Origin: Terriglobia bacterium
Lineage (GTDB): Bacteria; Acidobacteriota; Terriglobia; UBA7540
Assembly (NCBI GenBank): GCA_020073545.1
Contig: JAIQEZ010000003.1
Span: 29,579 to 93,578, forward strand
Direction: 5' to 3'
Length of the DNA stretch: 64,000 nt
This document shows, one piece after another, positions 17,665 through 25,892 of this stretch; the first letter of the stretch is position 1; each line of letters begins with the position of its first letter. The position numbers and the translations under genes are program-made. Below the pieces are notes generated by a model that ran no database searches, was not told the DNA's origin, and saw only the letters and a list, made by a program, of their open reading frames with translations.

Positions 17665-19866
17665 CTACCCCCTTGTGATCTCTTCGATAATCCGACGCAG
17701 GCGGGCGAGCGGGACGGACGCTTGGCCGAAGCGCAGCACGTTATAGAGTTGTGTGAATTGCCCTACGCCGGGCCACAGGCGCGTGCCCAGAAAAGAGAAC
17801 GCGAACTCCCGAGGTGTTTGGGAGGGCCTTTTCCGATACCCTTTCTTTCGCAGCGCGTTGAGCAGGCGCTGATAGGTGAGCGTGGCTTCACGCCGGCCTA
17901 AGGCCGTGTCGCGCCGCGCAAATCTCCAGGCCAGAAGAAAGCGGACTTCCGCCAGCCACCCGCTCTTGTCGGAAACAATCAAGCCTGCCAGGATTGCCAG
18001 CATGATCACGAGCACCAGGAGCTTGTGCGACATCAGCCAACCCTCGACGCGATAGGCGGCTCGAATTCCCTGGCGCTTAAACCTTTCGGCCCGAGAGCGA
18101 AAAGCCTGCTGGAAGTCGTGGGATTCCTGCTCGACCTCTCGCGCCAACTGCATCTGGTGGCTGAAGTCGTAGTTAATGATCCACTCATTCCAGAAAAGAG
18201 CCGCGGCGTCGACGTAGTCGTCCCATCCGCTTGGCAGGACGGGATGGGGATCGGCCGGGGTGGGATCGAAGGGGATCCAGCCATACCCGGGGAAGTAGAC
18301 CTCCACCCAGCTATGCGCGTCGCGAGCGCGCACCACAAAATCCTTGCCGAGGCGATTGTAGAAGCCCGTCTGGAACCCGTTGACGAGCCGTGCGGGGACG
18401 CCGAGCGTCCGCAACATCACCGCCATGGCGGCGGCAAAATATTCGCAGTAGCCCGACTTGGATTTGAACAGGAAACTCCCGATAGGATCGCTGGGCTCGA
18501 TGGCCGGCGGGTCAAGCGTGTACTGGAAATTGCTGCGCAGATAGGACTGGATGGCGGCCGCGCGGTCATAGTTATTGGTTGCGGAAGCGGTAAGGGTGCG
18601 AGCTAGCTCGCCGACGCGCGGGTCCATGGGGGGCAGGCGCAGATAAACCAAGCGCATTCCGCCTGAATACTCGGCGGGGGCCTGACGCAGCTCGCCCGCT
18701 GGCGGCAGGCCGGTTTCGGAGACCACGGTGTAGACGAAAGGGACGTTGGTGCTCGGCGGGCTGTGCAGCGAGCTGGTCTGGTCCAGGCTCAGGAGGCGCA
18801 TTTGGCCGCTGAGTTCACGTGGTTCAGCGGCTGCGAAGAGCACGTCGGTGGAGAGGGCCGCGCGCAGGATGCGGTAGCGCAGCGGATGCTTTGGGCGGTG
18901 CTCCCAGCCCTTGGGGGGCGGGATCATGAAGCGTTGATAGGACGCGGGCTGCAGGGGAAATTGCTCGGTGTTGTCGTTGAACCAGTGCTTGCCGTCAAAA
19001 CTGTTCAGGCTGACGCCCCGCCACTTGACCCCCACGAACTGGCGGGGATCCCCCTCCGGCATCACCCGCATCACCACCAGGGGTGAGCGCAGGATCTTGC
19101 GGATGTCTCCCAGATTGACGGATTCGGAAAAGCCCGTAATGTTCTGGGCCTGCATGGAAAGGCCGGTCAGGTACCCCGTCCGATAGCGGGGAATAACGAA
19201 AAAAAGCCCGGCAGCCAGAAGGATGATCCCCCCGGCCAAGCCGACCGCCGCGGTCATCAGAGCCTTTTCCATGGCCCGGCGATTCTGCTCGGCGGCACGG
19301 AAAGGTCCCTCGGGAGCGCGCCAAGCCGCTTCCACGGCGCGCTTGATTTCGTAGCTGATGAACGTCGAAATGGCGAAGAGAACATAGAGCGTGAAGAAAA
19401 CCAGGAAGGTGGTCCCCACGGTCAGGACGGCGCTCGCCAGCATCATCAGGAACGAAAGCGTGGCCAGATAGCCGTAGTCGCGGTAAGTCCGAGCTGAAAA
19501 GATCTTCATGACCGCCGTGAAGAGCACCAGATGGACCGTGGCGGAGAGCATGCGGTCAAGCGGGCTGGGGCCGGAAGAGAAAATCAGAAAATCCAGACCA
19601 TAGAAGAAGATGTAGAAAATGGAAATTCGCGTGACCGTTTTGGGGGAAAGGGAATAATCGGTTTCGCGGACGTAGCTCCACAGTTTGATGGCCAGCGCGC
19701 CGAACATCCCGACCATAGAAACCAGGTCCAGCTTGCCCGTCGTGGCCACGGTGAGGAAGCCCGTGGCCAGCATCAGCAGAAGGGAAATCTCAAAGTAACG
19801 CTGCACGCTGACGTGCGCCTGCTTTTGGCTCAGGTCAGTGACGACAACTTGTGGGCCTTTGCTCAT
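17665..19866 (-). CDS. TgpA-like membrane transglutaminase (DUF3488/transglutaminase/DUF4129)
   Basis: A 733-residue inner-membrane protein. The first about 250 residues hold several transmembrane helices (DUF3488 region). A periplasmic transglutaminase-like domain follows, with catalytic Cys in KSGYCEYFAAAMAVMLR, His in ARDAHSWVEVYFP and Asp in GWIPFDPTP. One more transmembrane helix (LVLVIMLAILAGLIV) precedes a cytoplasmic C-terminal domain of DUF4129 type (TYQRLLNALRKKGYRKRPSQTPREF). The layout matches Pseudomonas TgpA. The usual partners (MoxR ATPase, DUF58 protein) are not adjacent here. The natural substrate is unknown, probably an envelope protein. Confidence 0.92.
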   Translation of the reverse strand: MSKGPQVVVTDLSQKQAHVSVQRYFEISLLLMLATGFLTVATTGKLDLVSMVGMFGALAIKLWSYVRETDYSLSPKTVTRISIFYIFFYGLDFLIFSSGPSPLDRMLSATVHLVLFTAVMKIFSARTYRDYGYLATLSFLMMLASAVLTVGTTFLVFFTLYVLFAISTFISYEIKRAVEAAWRAPEGPFRAAEQNRRAMEKALMTAAVGLAGGIILLAAGLFFVIPRYRTGYLTGLSMQAQNITGFSESVNLGDIRKILRSPLVVMRVMPEGDPRQFVGVKWRGVSLNSFDGKHWFNDNTEQFPLQPASYQRFMIPPPKGWEHRPKHPLRYRILRAALSTDVLFAAAEPRELSGQMRLLSLDQTSSLHSPPSTNVPFVYTVVSETGLPPAGELRQAPAEYSGGMRLVYLRLPPMDPRVGELARTLTASATNNYDRAAAIQSYLRSNFQYTLDPPAIEPSDPIGSFLFKSKSGYCEYFAAAMAVMLRTLGVPARLVNGFQTGFYNRLGKDFVVRARDAHSWVEVYFPGYGWIPFDPTPADPHPVLPSGWDDYVDAAALFWNEWIINYDFSHQMQLAREVEQESHDFQQAFRSRAERFKRQGIRAAYRVEGWLMSHKLLVLVIMLAILAGLIVSDKSGWLAEVRFLLAWRFARRDTALGRREATLTYQRLLNALRKKGYRKRPSQTPREFAFSFLGTRLWPGVGQFTQLYNVLRFGQASVPLARLRRIIEEITRG

Positions 19867-19898
19867 CGGTTCGGATACCCCACTTCAGGGTCCTATTT

Positions 19899-20005
19899 TA
19901 GTGCCGTTCCAACTCTCCGGAGCAGAATTCCAGAGCGACGACCCCAAGGAGGCCTGCCGCCGCCTTCAACCGGCCTTTTTGGTCCATTAAGTTGGAACGG
20001 CACTA
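19899..20005. mobile_element. Miniature inverted-repeat element, copy B
   Basis: A 107-base segment with perfect 16-base inverted ends, TAGTGCCGTTCCAACT and AGTTGGAACGGCACTA. It is the better preserved of two such elements in the window (see 12714-12819). It has no coding capacity and sits between the transglutaminase gene and mutY. Confidence 0.65.
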
Positions 20006-20086
20006 TTGCAGAAAACCCCCGCACGCGACGTGAATGGCTGTGCGCCGGCAGGGAATGCTGAATAGCGAATGGCTCTCCTGGGTAAT

Positions 20087-20126
20087 CCGATGAACCGATG
20101 ATCCGATTACCCGATCACCCGATGGA
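20087..20126. repeat. Five-copy octamer array overlapping the mutY stop codon
   Basis: Five consecutive 8-base units begin with CCGAT: CCGATGAA, CCGATGAT, CCGATTAC, CCGATCAC, CCGATGGA. The mutY stop codon (20107-20109) and its last few codons lie inside the array. Confidence 0.75.
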
Positions 20127-21210
20127 CAATCTTGCGGGCCAGTTGGGAGATGGCGGCCTGCGGCAGGCGTGCGAGTTCGAACCAGCGCCAGGAGCCGCGC
20201 GGCATTCCGGGGAAGCTTTCGACGGGATAGACCCGTCCCTGGATGGCTCGAAAAGTGATGCCGTGGCGGAATTCCGCCACCGGCTCGCCGAAGGAGAACG
20301 AGGCGCGAGTGAGACGATGAAGTTTTTCGCGCAGGCGTTCCAGCGCTTCCGCTGGCGAGCGGCCGAAAGCCGCGGGGAAATTCCAAACGTCATCGAGTAA
20401 TCCCTCATCGAGTCCGCGCACCAGAGCCACACGCGTTCCGCGCCGGAGGAGGGCCGCGGCGAGATAATGGGATTCGGTGGCGCGGCGAGGACGGGGAAGC
20501 GGGAAGGCTTCCGGATCGCCGCAGCGAAATCCGCAACACCATTTCTTGAGTGGGCAGGCCGAGCAGCGCGGGCCGCGCGGCAGGCAAACGGTTTGGCCAA
20601 GCTCCATCAGCGCTTGGTTGAAATCCCCGGCCCGCAGGCGTGAGAAGATCTCCGCGAGTTCAGTCCCGACGGTCCGCCGGAACTGGGGCTGATGCAAATT
20701 CCCGCGCAGAGCGAACAGGCGGGCGACCACACGCGCCACATTTCCATCCAGCACGGCGTAGGGTTGATGGAACGCGATGCTCAGCACGGCCTTGGCTGTG
20801 TAATCGCCGATGCCGGGAAGAGTGCGAAGGCTCGCGTAGTTTTCGGGAAACCGCCCGGCAAATTCCGCCGTGAGGAGACGTGCAGCCTGATGCAGGTGAC
20901 GGGCGCGGCGGTAGTAGCCGAGACCTGACCACAATTCCAGCACGCGCTCGAGCGGCGCCTTCGCCAAGTCTGAGACGGTTGGGAAGACTTCGAGAAAGCG
21001 CCGATAATAAGGGATTACCGTCGCGATCTGCGTCTGCTGGAGCATGACCTCCGCAACCCAGATTGCGTAGGGGTCGCGCGTTTCTCGCCAGGGGAGGGCG
21101 CGTGCGTGGGAGCGGAACCACGCGAGTAGCGCGCGGCGAATCGCGACAGGAGAAGAGGCCGGAGGGTCTTGCCTCCGGTCGCGGGGTTTCAGGGGGATCT
21201 TCCGTGGCAC
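20107..21210 (-). CDS. mutY: A/G-specific adenine DNA glycosylase MutY
   Basis: A 367-residue base-excision repair enzyme that removes adenine mispaired with 8-oxoguanine. Catalytic Glu is in VAEVMLQQTQIATVIPYYRRF, the helix-hairpin-helix in LRTLPGIGDYTAKAVLSIAF, and catalytic Asp in VLDGNVARVVARL. The iron-sulphur cluster motif C-x6-C-x2-C-x5-C is seen in CLPRGPRCSACPLKKWC. The C-terminal third is the NUDIX-like recognition domain. A GTG start at 21210 lies five bases after the stop of the VWFA gene, so the two are probably co-transcribed. The extreme C-terminus has been shaped by an octamer repeat. Confidence 0.95.
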   Translation of the reverse strand: MPRKIPLKPRDRRQDPPASSPVAIRRALLAWFRSHARALPWRETRDPYAIWVAEVMLQQTQIATVIPYYRRFLEVFPTVSDLAKAPLERVLELWSGLGYYRRARHLHQAARLLTAEFAGRFPENYASLRTLPGIGDYTAKAVLSIAFHQPYAVLDGNVARVVARLFALRGNLHQPQFRRTVGTELAEIFSRLRAGDFNQALMELGQTVCLPRGPRCSACPLKKWCCGFRCGDPEAFPLPRPRRATESHYLAAALLRRGTRVALVRGLDEGLLDDVWNFPAAFGRSPAEALERLREKLHRLTRASFSFGEPVAEFRHGITFRAIQGRVYPVESFPGMPRGSWRWFELARLPQAAISQLARKIVHRVIG

Positions 21211-21215
21211 GCCGA

Positions 21216-23627
21216 TTACTCGACGGAGAAATCGGCGCTGCGCACGGGTGAAACGTGGCCGTCCGAGTCGCGTCCGTGGACTTCCAGCCGGTAGTCGCCC
21301 GCCTGGAGTTGGTCAATGGGCAGTTTGAGGCCCAGAGGGACCAGTGGACTACCCTGCTGCACCAATTCGTTTATCAGGATGGTGTTGGAGGAGTAGACCG
21401 GCTGGCTGGTTTTCCGGTCCACAATCTTGTAAAGGATTCCCACCCGTGGAACAACCGGGTTTCGCAACCCGGGATCATAGACTTCCACGTAGAAAACAGG
21501 GTGGGCGCTTTTCCCAAACCGGTTATTGGGTGAGGGAACGACCTGCATACCCTTAAAAACGAGGGGCGGGCGTTCTTCCAGCAAAGCCTCGTCCATGTTC
21601 GCGGTAAGCTCGGATACCGGAACGAGCTTGTCGCTGAGAGCCGGGCCGCCCAGGGTGAACTCGTTGCCGGAGAACGGGTCCACCACCAGAGGCGTTTCGT
21701 ACTTTCCGAATTTCTCGCCGCCCGCGCTCAGGACGAGCTTGAGCGTGTATTTTCCCGGAGCAATGTTGAAGGTAGTCTGGTAATCGAAAGAGCCTTTGGA
21801 GAACTCCTTGATATCCTTTTTCTCAAAGTCCAGCTTCACCGTGTCACTGAAGCGTGCACTCACGGAGCCGTCCTCGCGGTAGGCGATTCCCAGCACGTTC
21901 ACCTTTGAAAGGAACTTTCCCTTTTGCTTCTCGAAATCGACGGAGGAGCCAGGGATTGAAAGGGCCAAGTTCACGCGCGCCACCCCGGGGGCGACGAAGA
22001 AGTAGGGCGCCCGGAGCGAGACCGGGATATCGCCAGGCTGCGGGGTTGCGGCGCGCTCCTCCAATACCTTGCCCTCGGGCTTTCCCGCCAGAAGGTCAGG
22101 ACTTTTCACATCAAAGTAGCCGTTACGGGAACGAACGTTTACGCCCCCGCGGTCCACTTTCACCCGGATCTTGTGATAACTGCCGTCGTGGGTCTGGTTG
22201 GGCGGGACATAACCGAGAATGTAGTATTCGTTCATCTCTTTTGCGACTTTCTCCAGGCCCTTGAGGAAATCGTTGGTGTTGAAAATCGTGAGGCCGCCGG
22301 TGCCTGCGGCCAGCGCATAAAGGACCTGCTGGTTCGTGGCTACCGAGTCCGGCATGGTGGGGATGATCTGGCGACCCGCGCAGAGGGGGTTCTGGAAAGC
22401 ATCGGTGCCACTGCACGACGCGGGGTTAAGGTTGGGGTTGTAAGTGTTGGGTGGGGGATTACCAGTTCCGCGTCCACCGCTGGGGTTAGTCCCGCCGCCC
22501 GCCCCAGGCTTGCCACCACCACCAGCCACAGGCTTGCCACCACCGCCAGCTCCGGGATTCCCACCGCCGCCACCCCCGGGTCTGCCACCACCAGCGCCGC
22601 CACCAGCGCCGCCCCCAGCGCCGCCACCACCCCCCCCGGGTACGCCGCCCCCGCCACTCCCTCCGCCTGGCCGCTGCGGATCGGGATCAGGAGGCATCAT
22701 CAACGCAGCCAGAAGACCTGGCTCGTGAAGGAAGGGAGAATCCGTGTCGTGCAGAAATGAACTGGGTGGGAATCCCGAGCGGCCCGAGGGATTAGATATG
22801 TCCATCCCGGGGTTTGCAGTCGGTGTCAGACCGCGCACGTCCACGGGATACACCGCGATGTTTGCCTTGTTCAGCGCATCGATCGTCGCCGTGAGCTCGG
22901 CCTGGCGTTCTGGGGTCAGTGCAAATCCGCTCGAAAACAAGACGAGCGTCTTGCGACCCGGGACCGCGCGTAGCGTCTTGGCGAGTTCGCGAATGCTGAG
23001 CAGAACGCTACGGGCGGCGAAGTCGGATTGGCGCAGGCTCAGAGACGGCGCACCCAGGGAGGCAACTTGCATGCTCTGGCCCGACGCGCCGGGCTGAACC
23101 AATGCAAACTTGACGCCGCCGATGGCGCGCTTCAACTGATCCCCGTCTGAGGTGAAGTTCTGAGCCACGCGCAAAACTCCACCAAAGTCCACCACCGCCA
23201 TCTGACGATTCGGGGAAGCCGTGCTCTCCACGAACTTCGTTGCCGCCTCGCGCACCCGGCCCTGGTCGCTAGGCGCCATGGTGGAGTTGTCGAAGAACAG
23301 GACCATGTAGCGCTGCTGCTCGGGGGCGTTCGGCTGGATGTCCGCCGCGCGCGAGAAACTGGAGATTTTCTGCTCCGTGTCGTCTTCAAAGACATGGAAA
23401 TCCTTCTGTTCCAAATCCTTGAGGTAGTTCCCCTTCTTATCGGTCGCGATCACATCGACCAGAACCAGGTTGGCTTCCGTCTTGATCACCACCGGCGTGC
23501 TCGCGACGGCCTGGGGGGAAGGATTCTGCGCGCCGGCCGGGGCGGCGGGATCCGTGGCACTCTCGAGACCCAGCCAGCCCAGGGCGGTAAAAAGGCCCAG
23601 AGTCAGAATCAGTTGATGTCGAGACAT
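21216..23627 (-). CDS. VWFA-related Acidobacterial domain protein with Gly-rich insertion
   Basis: An 803-residue secreted protein. After the signal peptide comes the domain typical of this acidobacterial family: VVIKTEANLVLVDVIATDKKGNYLKDLEQKDFHVFEDD, then a von Willebrand A-like region (RYMVLFFDNSTMAPSD). MIDAS is only partly kept, as DNSTM rather than DxSxS. A roughly 75-residue Gly/Pro-rich stretch interrupts the VWA region after VDVRGLTP, before it resumes with YYILGYVPPNQTHDGSYHKIRVKV. The C-terminal third is beta-rich and ends in ADFSVE. The ATG follows AGGAGA, 11 bases after the paralogous gene. Probably an envelope adhesion or assembly factor; the role is not established. Confidence 0.88.
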   Translation of the reverse strand: MSRHQLILTLGLFTALGWLGLESATDPAAPAGAQNPSPQAVASTPVVIKTEANLVLVDVIATDKKGNYLKDLEQKDFHVFEDDTEQKISSFSRAADIQPNAPEQQRYMVLFFDNSTMAPSDQGRVREAATKFVESTASPNRQMAVVDFGGVLRVAQNFTSDGDQLKRAIGGVKFALVQPGASGQSMQVASLGAPSLSLRQSDFAARSVLLSIRELAKTLRAVPGRKTLVLFSSGFALTPERQAELTATIDALNKANIAVYPVDVRGLTPTANPGMDISNPSGRSGFPPSSFLHDTDSPFLHEPGLLAALMMPPDPDPQRPGGGSGGGGVPGGGGGGAGGGAGGGAGGGRPGGGGGGNPGAGGGGKPVAGGGGKPGAGGGTNPSGGRGTGNPPPNTYNPNLNPASCSGTDAFQNPLCAGRQIIPTMPDSVATNQQVLYALAAGTGGLTIFNTNDFLKGLEKVAKEMNEYYILGYVPPNQTHDGSYHKIRVKVDRGGVNVRSRNGYFDVKSPDLLAGKPEGKVLEERAATPQPGDIPVSLRAPYFFVAPGVARVNLALSIPGSSVDFEKQKGKFLSKVNVLGIAYREDGSVSARFSDTVKLDFEKKDIKEFSKGSFDYQTTFNIAPGKYTLKLVLSAGGEKFGKYETPLVVDPFSGNEFTLGGPALSDKLVPVSELTANMDEALLEERPPLVFKGMQVVPSPNNRFGKSAHPVFYVEVYDPGLRNPVVPRVGILYKIVDRKTSQPVYSSNTILINELVQQGSPLVPLGLKLPIDQLQAGDYRLEVHGRDSDGHVSPVRSADFSVE

Positions 23628-23638
23628 GGGTCGATCTC

Positions 23639-25417
23639 CTAGTAAGGAATTTCGACGGTGCGATTCAGGCCGGAGATTTGGCCGCTCTCGGAATCCCGGA
23701 CCACGGCGCGCACCAGGTAAGTCCCCGGTTTGACGTCGAAGTGGGTTTTGAGCGTGATGCCGGTTTGCATGTATCTCGCCAGATTCGCGTCTCGCAAGCG
23801 CAACTGGAGAAGCTTCTCCTGACCCGTCACCAAGTGGCCATCGCGGTCAAACAGGGCCGTCACGAAAGTCAGGTTGTCGAGGTTGCGATCCTCTTGCTTG
23901 CGGAAATGTACCTGGCGTAAATCCAGGCGCGTCAAGACGGCGAGTTGCGCGTCGGACTGGCTCTTCATAAAGAACTGAGTGTGGACTTCGATGGGCAGTT
24001 CATGCGTCTCGTCCTGGGAAAAGACCGCCTCCTCAATCTCTTGCTTTTCCCGCACGGTGGGATCATCCGCTTTCCTGGGAGCGTAGTAGCCCCGGCGCGC
24101 CTGCAGTGTGAGGCCCAGTCGTGAAACCAGCTTGACCTTGATCGGGTGGAAGACGCCGTCGAGTTTCAGGTTTTGCGGTGAGAAAGCCAGAACGTAATAC
24201 ACATCTGGAAGCGCCGCAGCCCGACGGAAACCCGCCTCGAGGTCATTACTGTTTTGGAAGGAAATGCCGCCCGTATCGAGGGCGAGGGCCTCCATGCCAG
24301 CGCTCTCCAGCTTGGCACTAAAACTCAACATTTGGGTCTTTCGTCCTATCACTTCGGGCCGGTTCGTGTTGGCGACCCTAGCCTGCGAGGCGTCCGGCAC
24401 CCCGGGGTCGGGGTACAGGCCGCGGGCATCCAGGGAGTTGAGGACGACGTTTGCGCGCAGGGCGCGATCGATGATTTCGCCGAGTTCGATGTGAAGGGCT
24501 TCGGTCAGGAATCCACTGGAGACGATCACCACGCTGCGCTGGCCGGGAAGGGAACTCATGTGGCGTACGAGGGATTCGATCCCCCGCAACGCCGCACGCG
24601 ACTCCGTTTCGGCCATGGAGTTGGCACCGGTGGCGTAAGCCTGCGCCGCGCTTTGAGCCTGTTGGAGGGAGCGTGGGTCACCGCCGAATTCGCAATCCCA
24701 GATTTCCTTCGTCGCAACATCCAGTGCATCGGGGTCGTGCTGTTCGACGATCAGGTACGCCTCATAGGGCAGAATAGCCGCGCAGGAGAGATCCTTTCCG
24801 GTGATCGGACGGGGACGAAGCTGGAAGAGCGCCTGATGCAGCTTGGCGAGGTCATCAGTGAAGTCCACTTGGTTCTGGCCGGAGGCCGTGAATAGTCCCA
24901 CGCGATCTCCGGTTTGGAGTGAAGCCGTCAGATAGTGGTCCGCAGCGTCCCTGGCGCGCACCAAGTTCTCGAAGGTCGTATGCACGTCGTCGACGTACAG
25001 ACCCAGGAAGCGGCGGGCAGCGGAGGGCGAGATCTCGGTCTCCTCGGCGGCTTCCAATTCGGCTGGGGGTTTCTTCTCTGCCGGTTTCTCGGCGGGCTTG
25101 GGAGCCGGCTTCTCCACCGAGAAGTGCGAGATGGTTTGGGGTTTGCCGCGGTCGAAAAGCTGAAAATCCTCCTTGCGGAGGTTGTCAAGCGCCGCGCCCT
25201 TCGCATCCCGCACGACCACGCGGACCAACACCAGGTTGCGCTCGACCTGGAGCTTGAAGGTGGGCTCCACGTCGCGCGTGGAAATCTCCTCGGCGCTCTC
25301 CTTTTGGGCCTTCAGTGTCCAGGGTGCCTGGAACGCGCAGGCGGCTAGAAGGACGGCCAACAGTCTCAAAGGCGATGCAGGTCCCGCCCGACGCGCGAGG
25401 CTAAACGAAGACAACAT
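23639..25417 (-). CDS. VWFA-related Acidobacterial domain protein
   Basis: About 592 residues, paralogous to the following gene. The ATG at 25417 is chosen because it follows CCAGGATTT and starts a signal peptide (LRLLAVLLAACAFQAPWTLKAQ). The core reads FKLQVERNLVLVRVVVRDAKGAALDNLRKEDFQLFDRGKPQ, the hallmark N-terminal beta domain, then a Pro/Glu/Lys-rich linker, then the VWA-like part (RFLGLYVDDVHTTFENL) whose MIDAS residues are lost (DDVHT). It ends with DVYYVLAFSPQNLKLDGVFHPIKVKL and a beta-sandwich tail. It begins a three-gene run with its paralogue and mutY. Confidence 0.87.
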   Translation of the reverse strand: MLSSFSLARRAGPASPLRLLAVLLAACAFQAPWTLKAQKESAEEISTRDVEPTFKLQVERNLVLVRVVVRDAKGAALDNLRKEDFQLFDRGKPQTISHFSVEKPAPKPAEKPAEKKPPAELEAAEETEISPSAARRFLGLYVDDVHTTFENLVRARDAADHYLTASLQTGDRVGLFTASGQNQVDFTDDLAKLHQALFQLRPRPITGKDLSCAAILPYEAYLIVEQHDPDALDVATKEIWDCEFGGDPRSLQQAQSAAQAYATGANSMAETESRAALRGIESLVRHMSSLPGQRSVVIVSSGFLTEALHIELGEIIDRALRANVVLNSLDARGLYPDPGVPDASQARVANTNRPEVIGRKTQMLSFSAKLESAGMEALALDTGGISFQNSNDLEAGFRRAAALPDVYYVLAFSPQNLKLDGVFHPIKVKLVSRLGLTLQARRGYYAPRKADDPTVREKQEIEEAVFSQDETHELPIEVHTQFFMKSQSDAQLAVLTRLDLRQVHFRKQEDRNLDNLTFVTALFDRDGHLVTGQEKLLQLRLRDANLARYMQTGITLKTHFDVKPGTYLVRAVVRDSESGQISGLNRTVEIPY

Positions 25418-25798
25418 AAATCCTGGCCCGGTGTAATCGAACGTAGGGACCCTTCCCTTCGCCGCACGCAGAGAGCCAGCGCATGCAGGTCGATGCCTAC
25501 CGGGTCGTGATCTTAGTTTCCGGCTCAGGGAGTTCAATGTCAAGCACAAGGAAGCTGGAGGGTGGAGCAGCCTGTGGCCGTCTGCCCCTCGCGAGGCCCG
25601 GTATCGGGACAAACGCCAGTCAGATGGTTCCGGCCGCTGCGCAGGGAATCGCAGTGGGCTGCTCTGGCGGATGCGACAAAGCTTGATTTGAGGCGCCCAA
25701 TCTGCAATGCTTCAACGCAGTTGTAAGTCGCCCGTCGCGCCGGGGATTTGCGCCTGTTCTGGGTCTCGGTGCTGAGCAGATTGGGATTCGGAAGCAAC

Positions 25799-25843
25799 GG
25801 ACCACGGACGATGGACAACGGACAACGGACACCGGACAACGGG
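25799..25843. repeat. Heptamer array GGACAAC
   Basis: Six consecutive seven-base units: GGACCAC, GGACGAT, GGACAAC, GGACAAC, GGACACC, GGACAAC, then GGG. It lies about 50 bases upstream of the UbiD-family start codon. Confidence 0.75.
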
Positions 25844-25892
25844 AGAGCCGATATCTGATCGCTCTCCAAAGCTTTTTTCCCGAGGTCTCACC

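Noticed and set aside
22444-22728. Proline-rich ORF with repeats of PPPAPG
   Set aside because: It is the reverse frame of the Gly-rich region of the VWFA-related protein.
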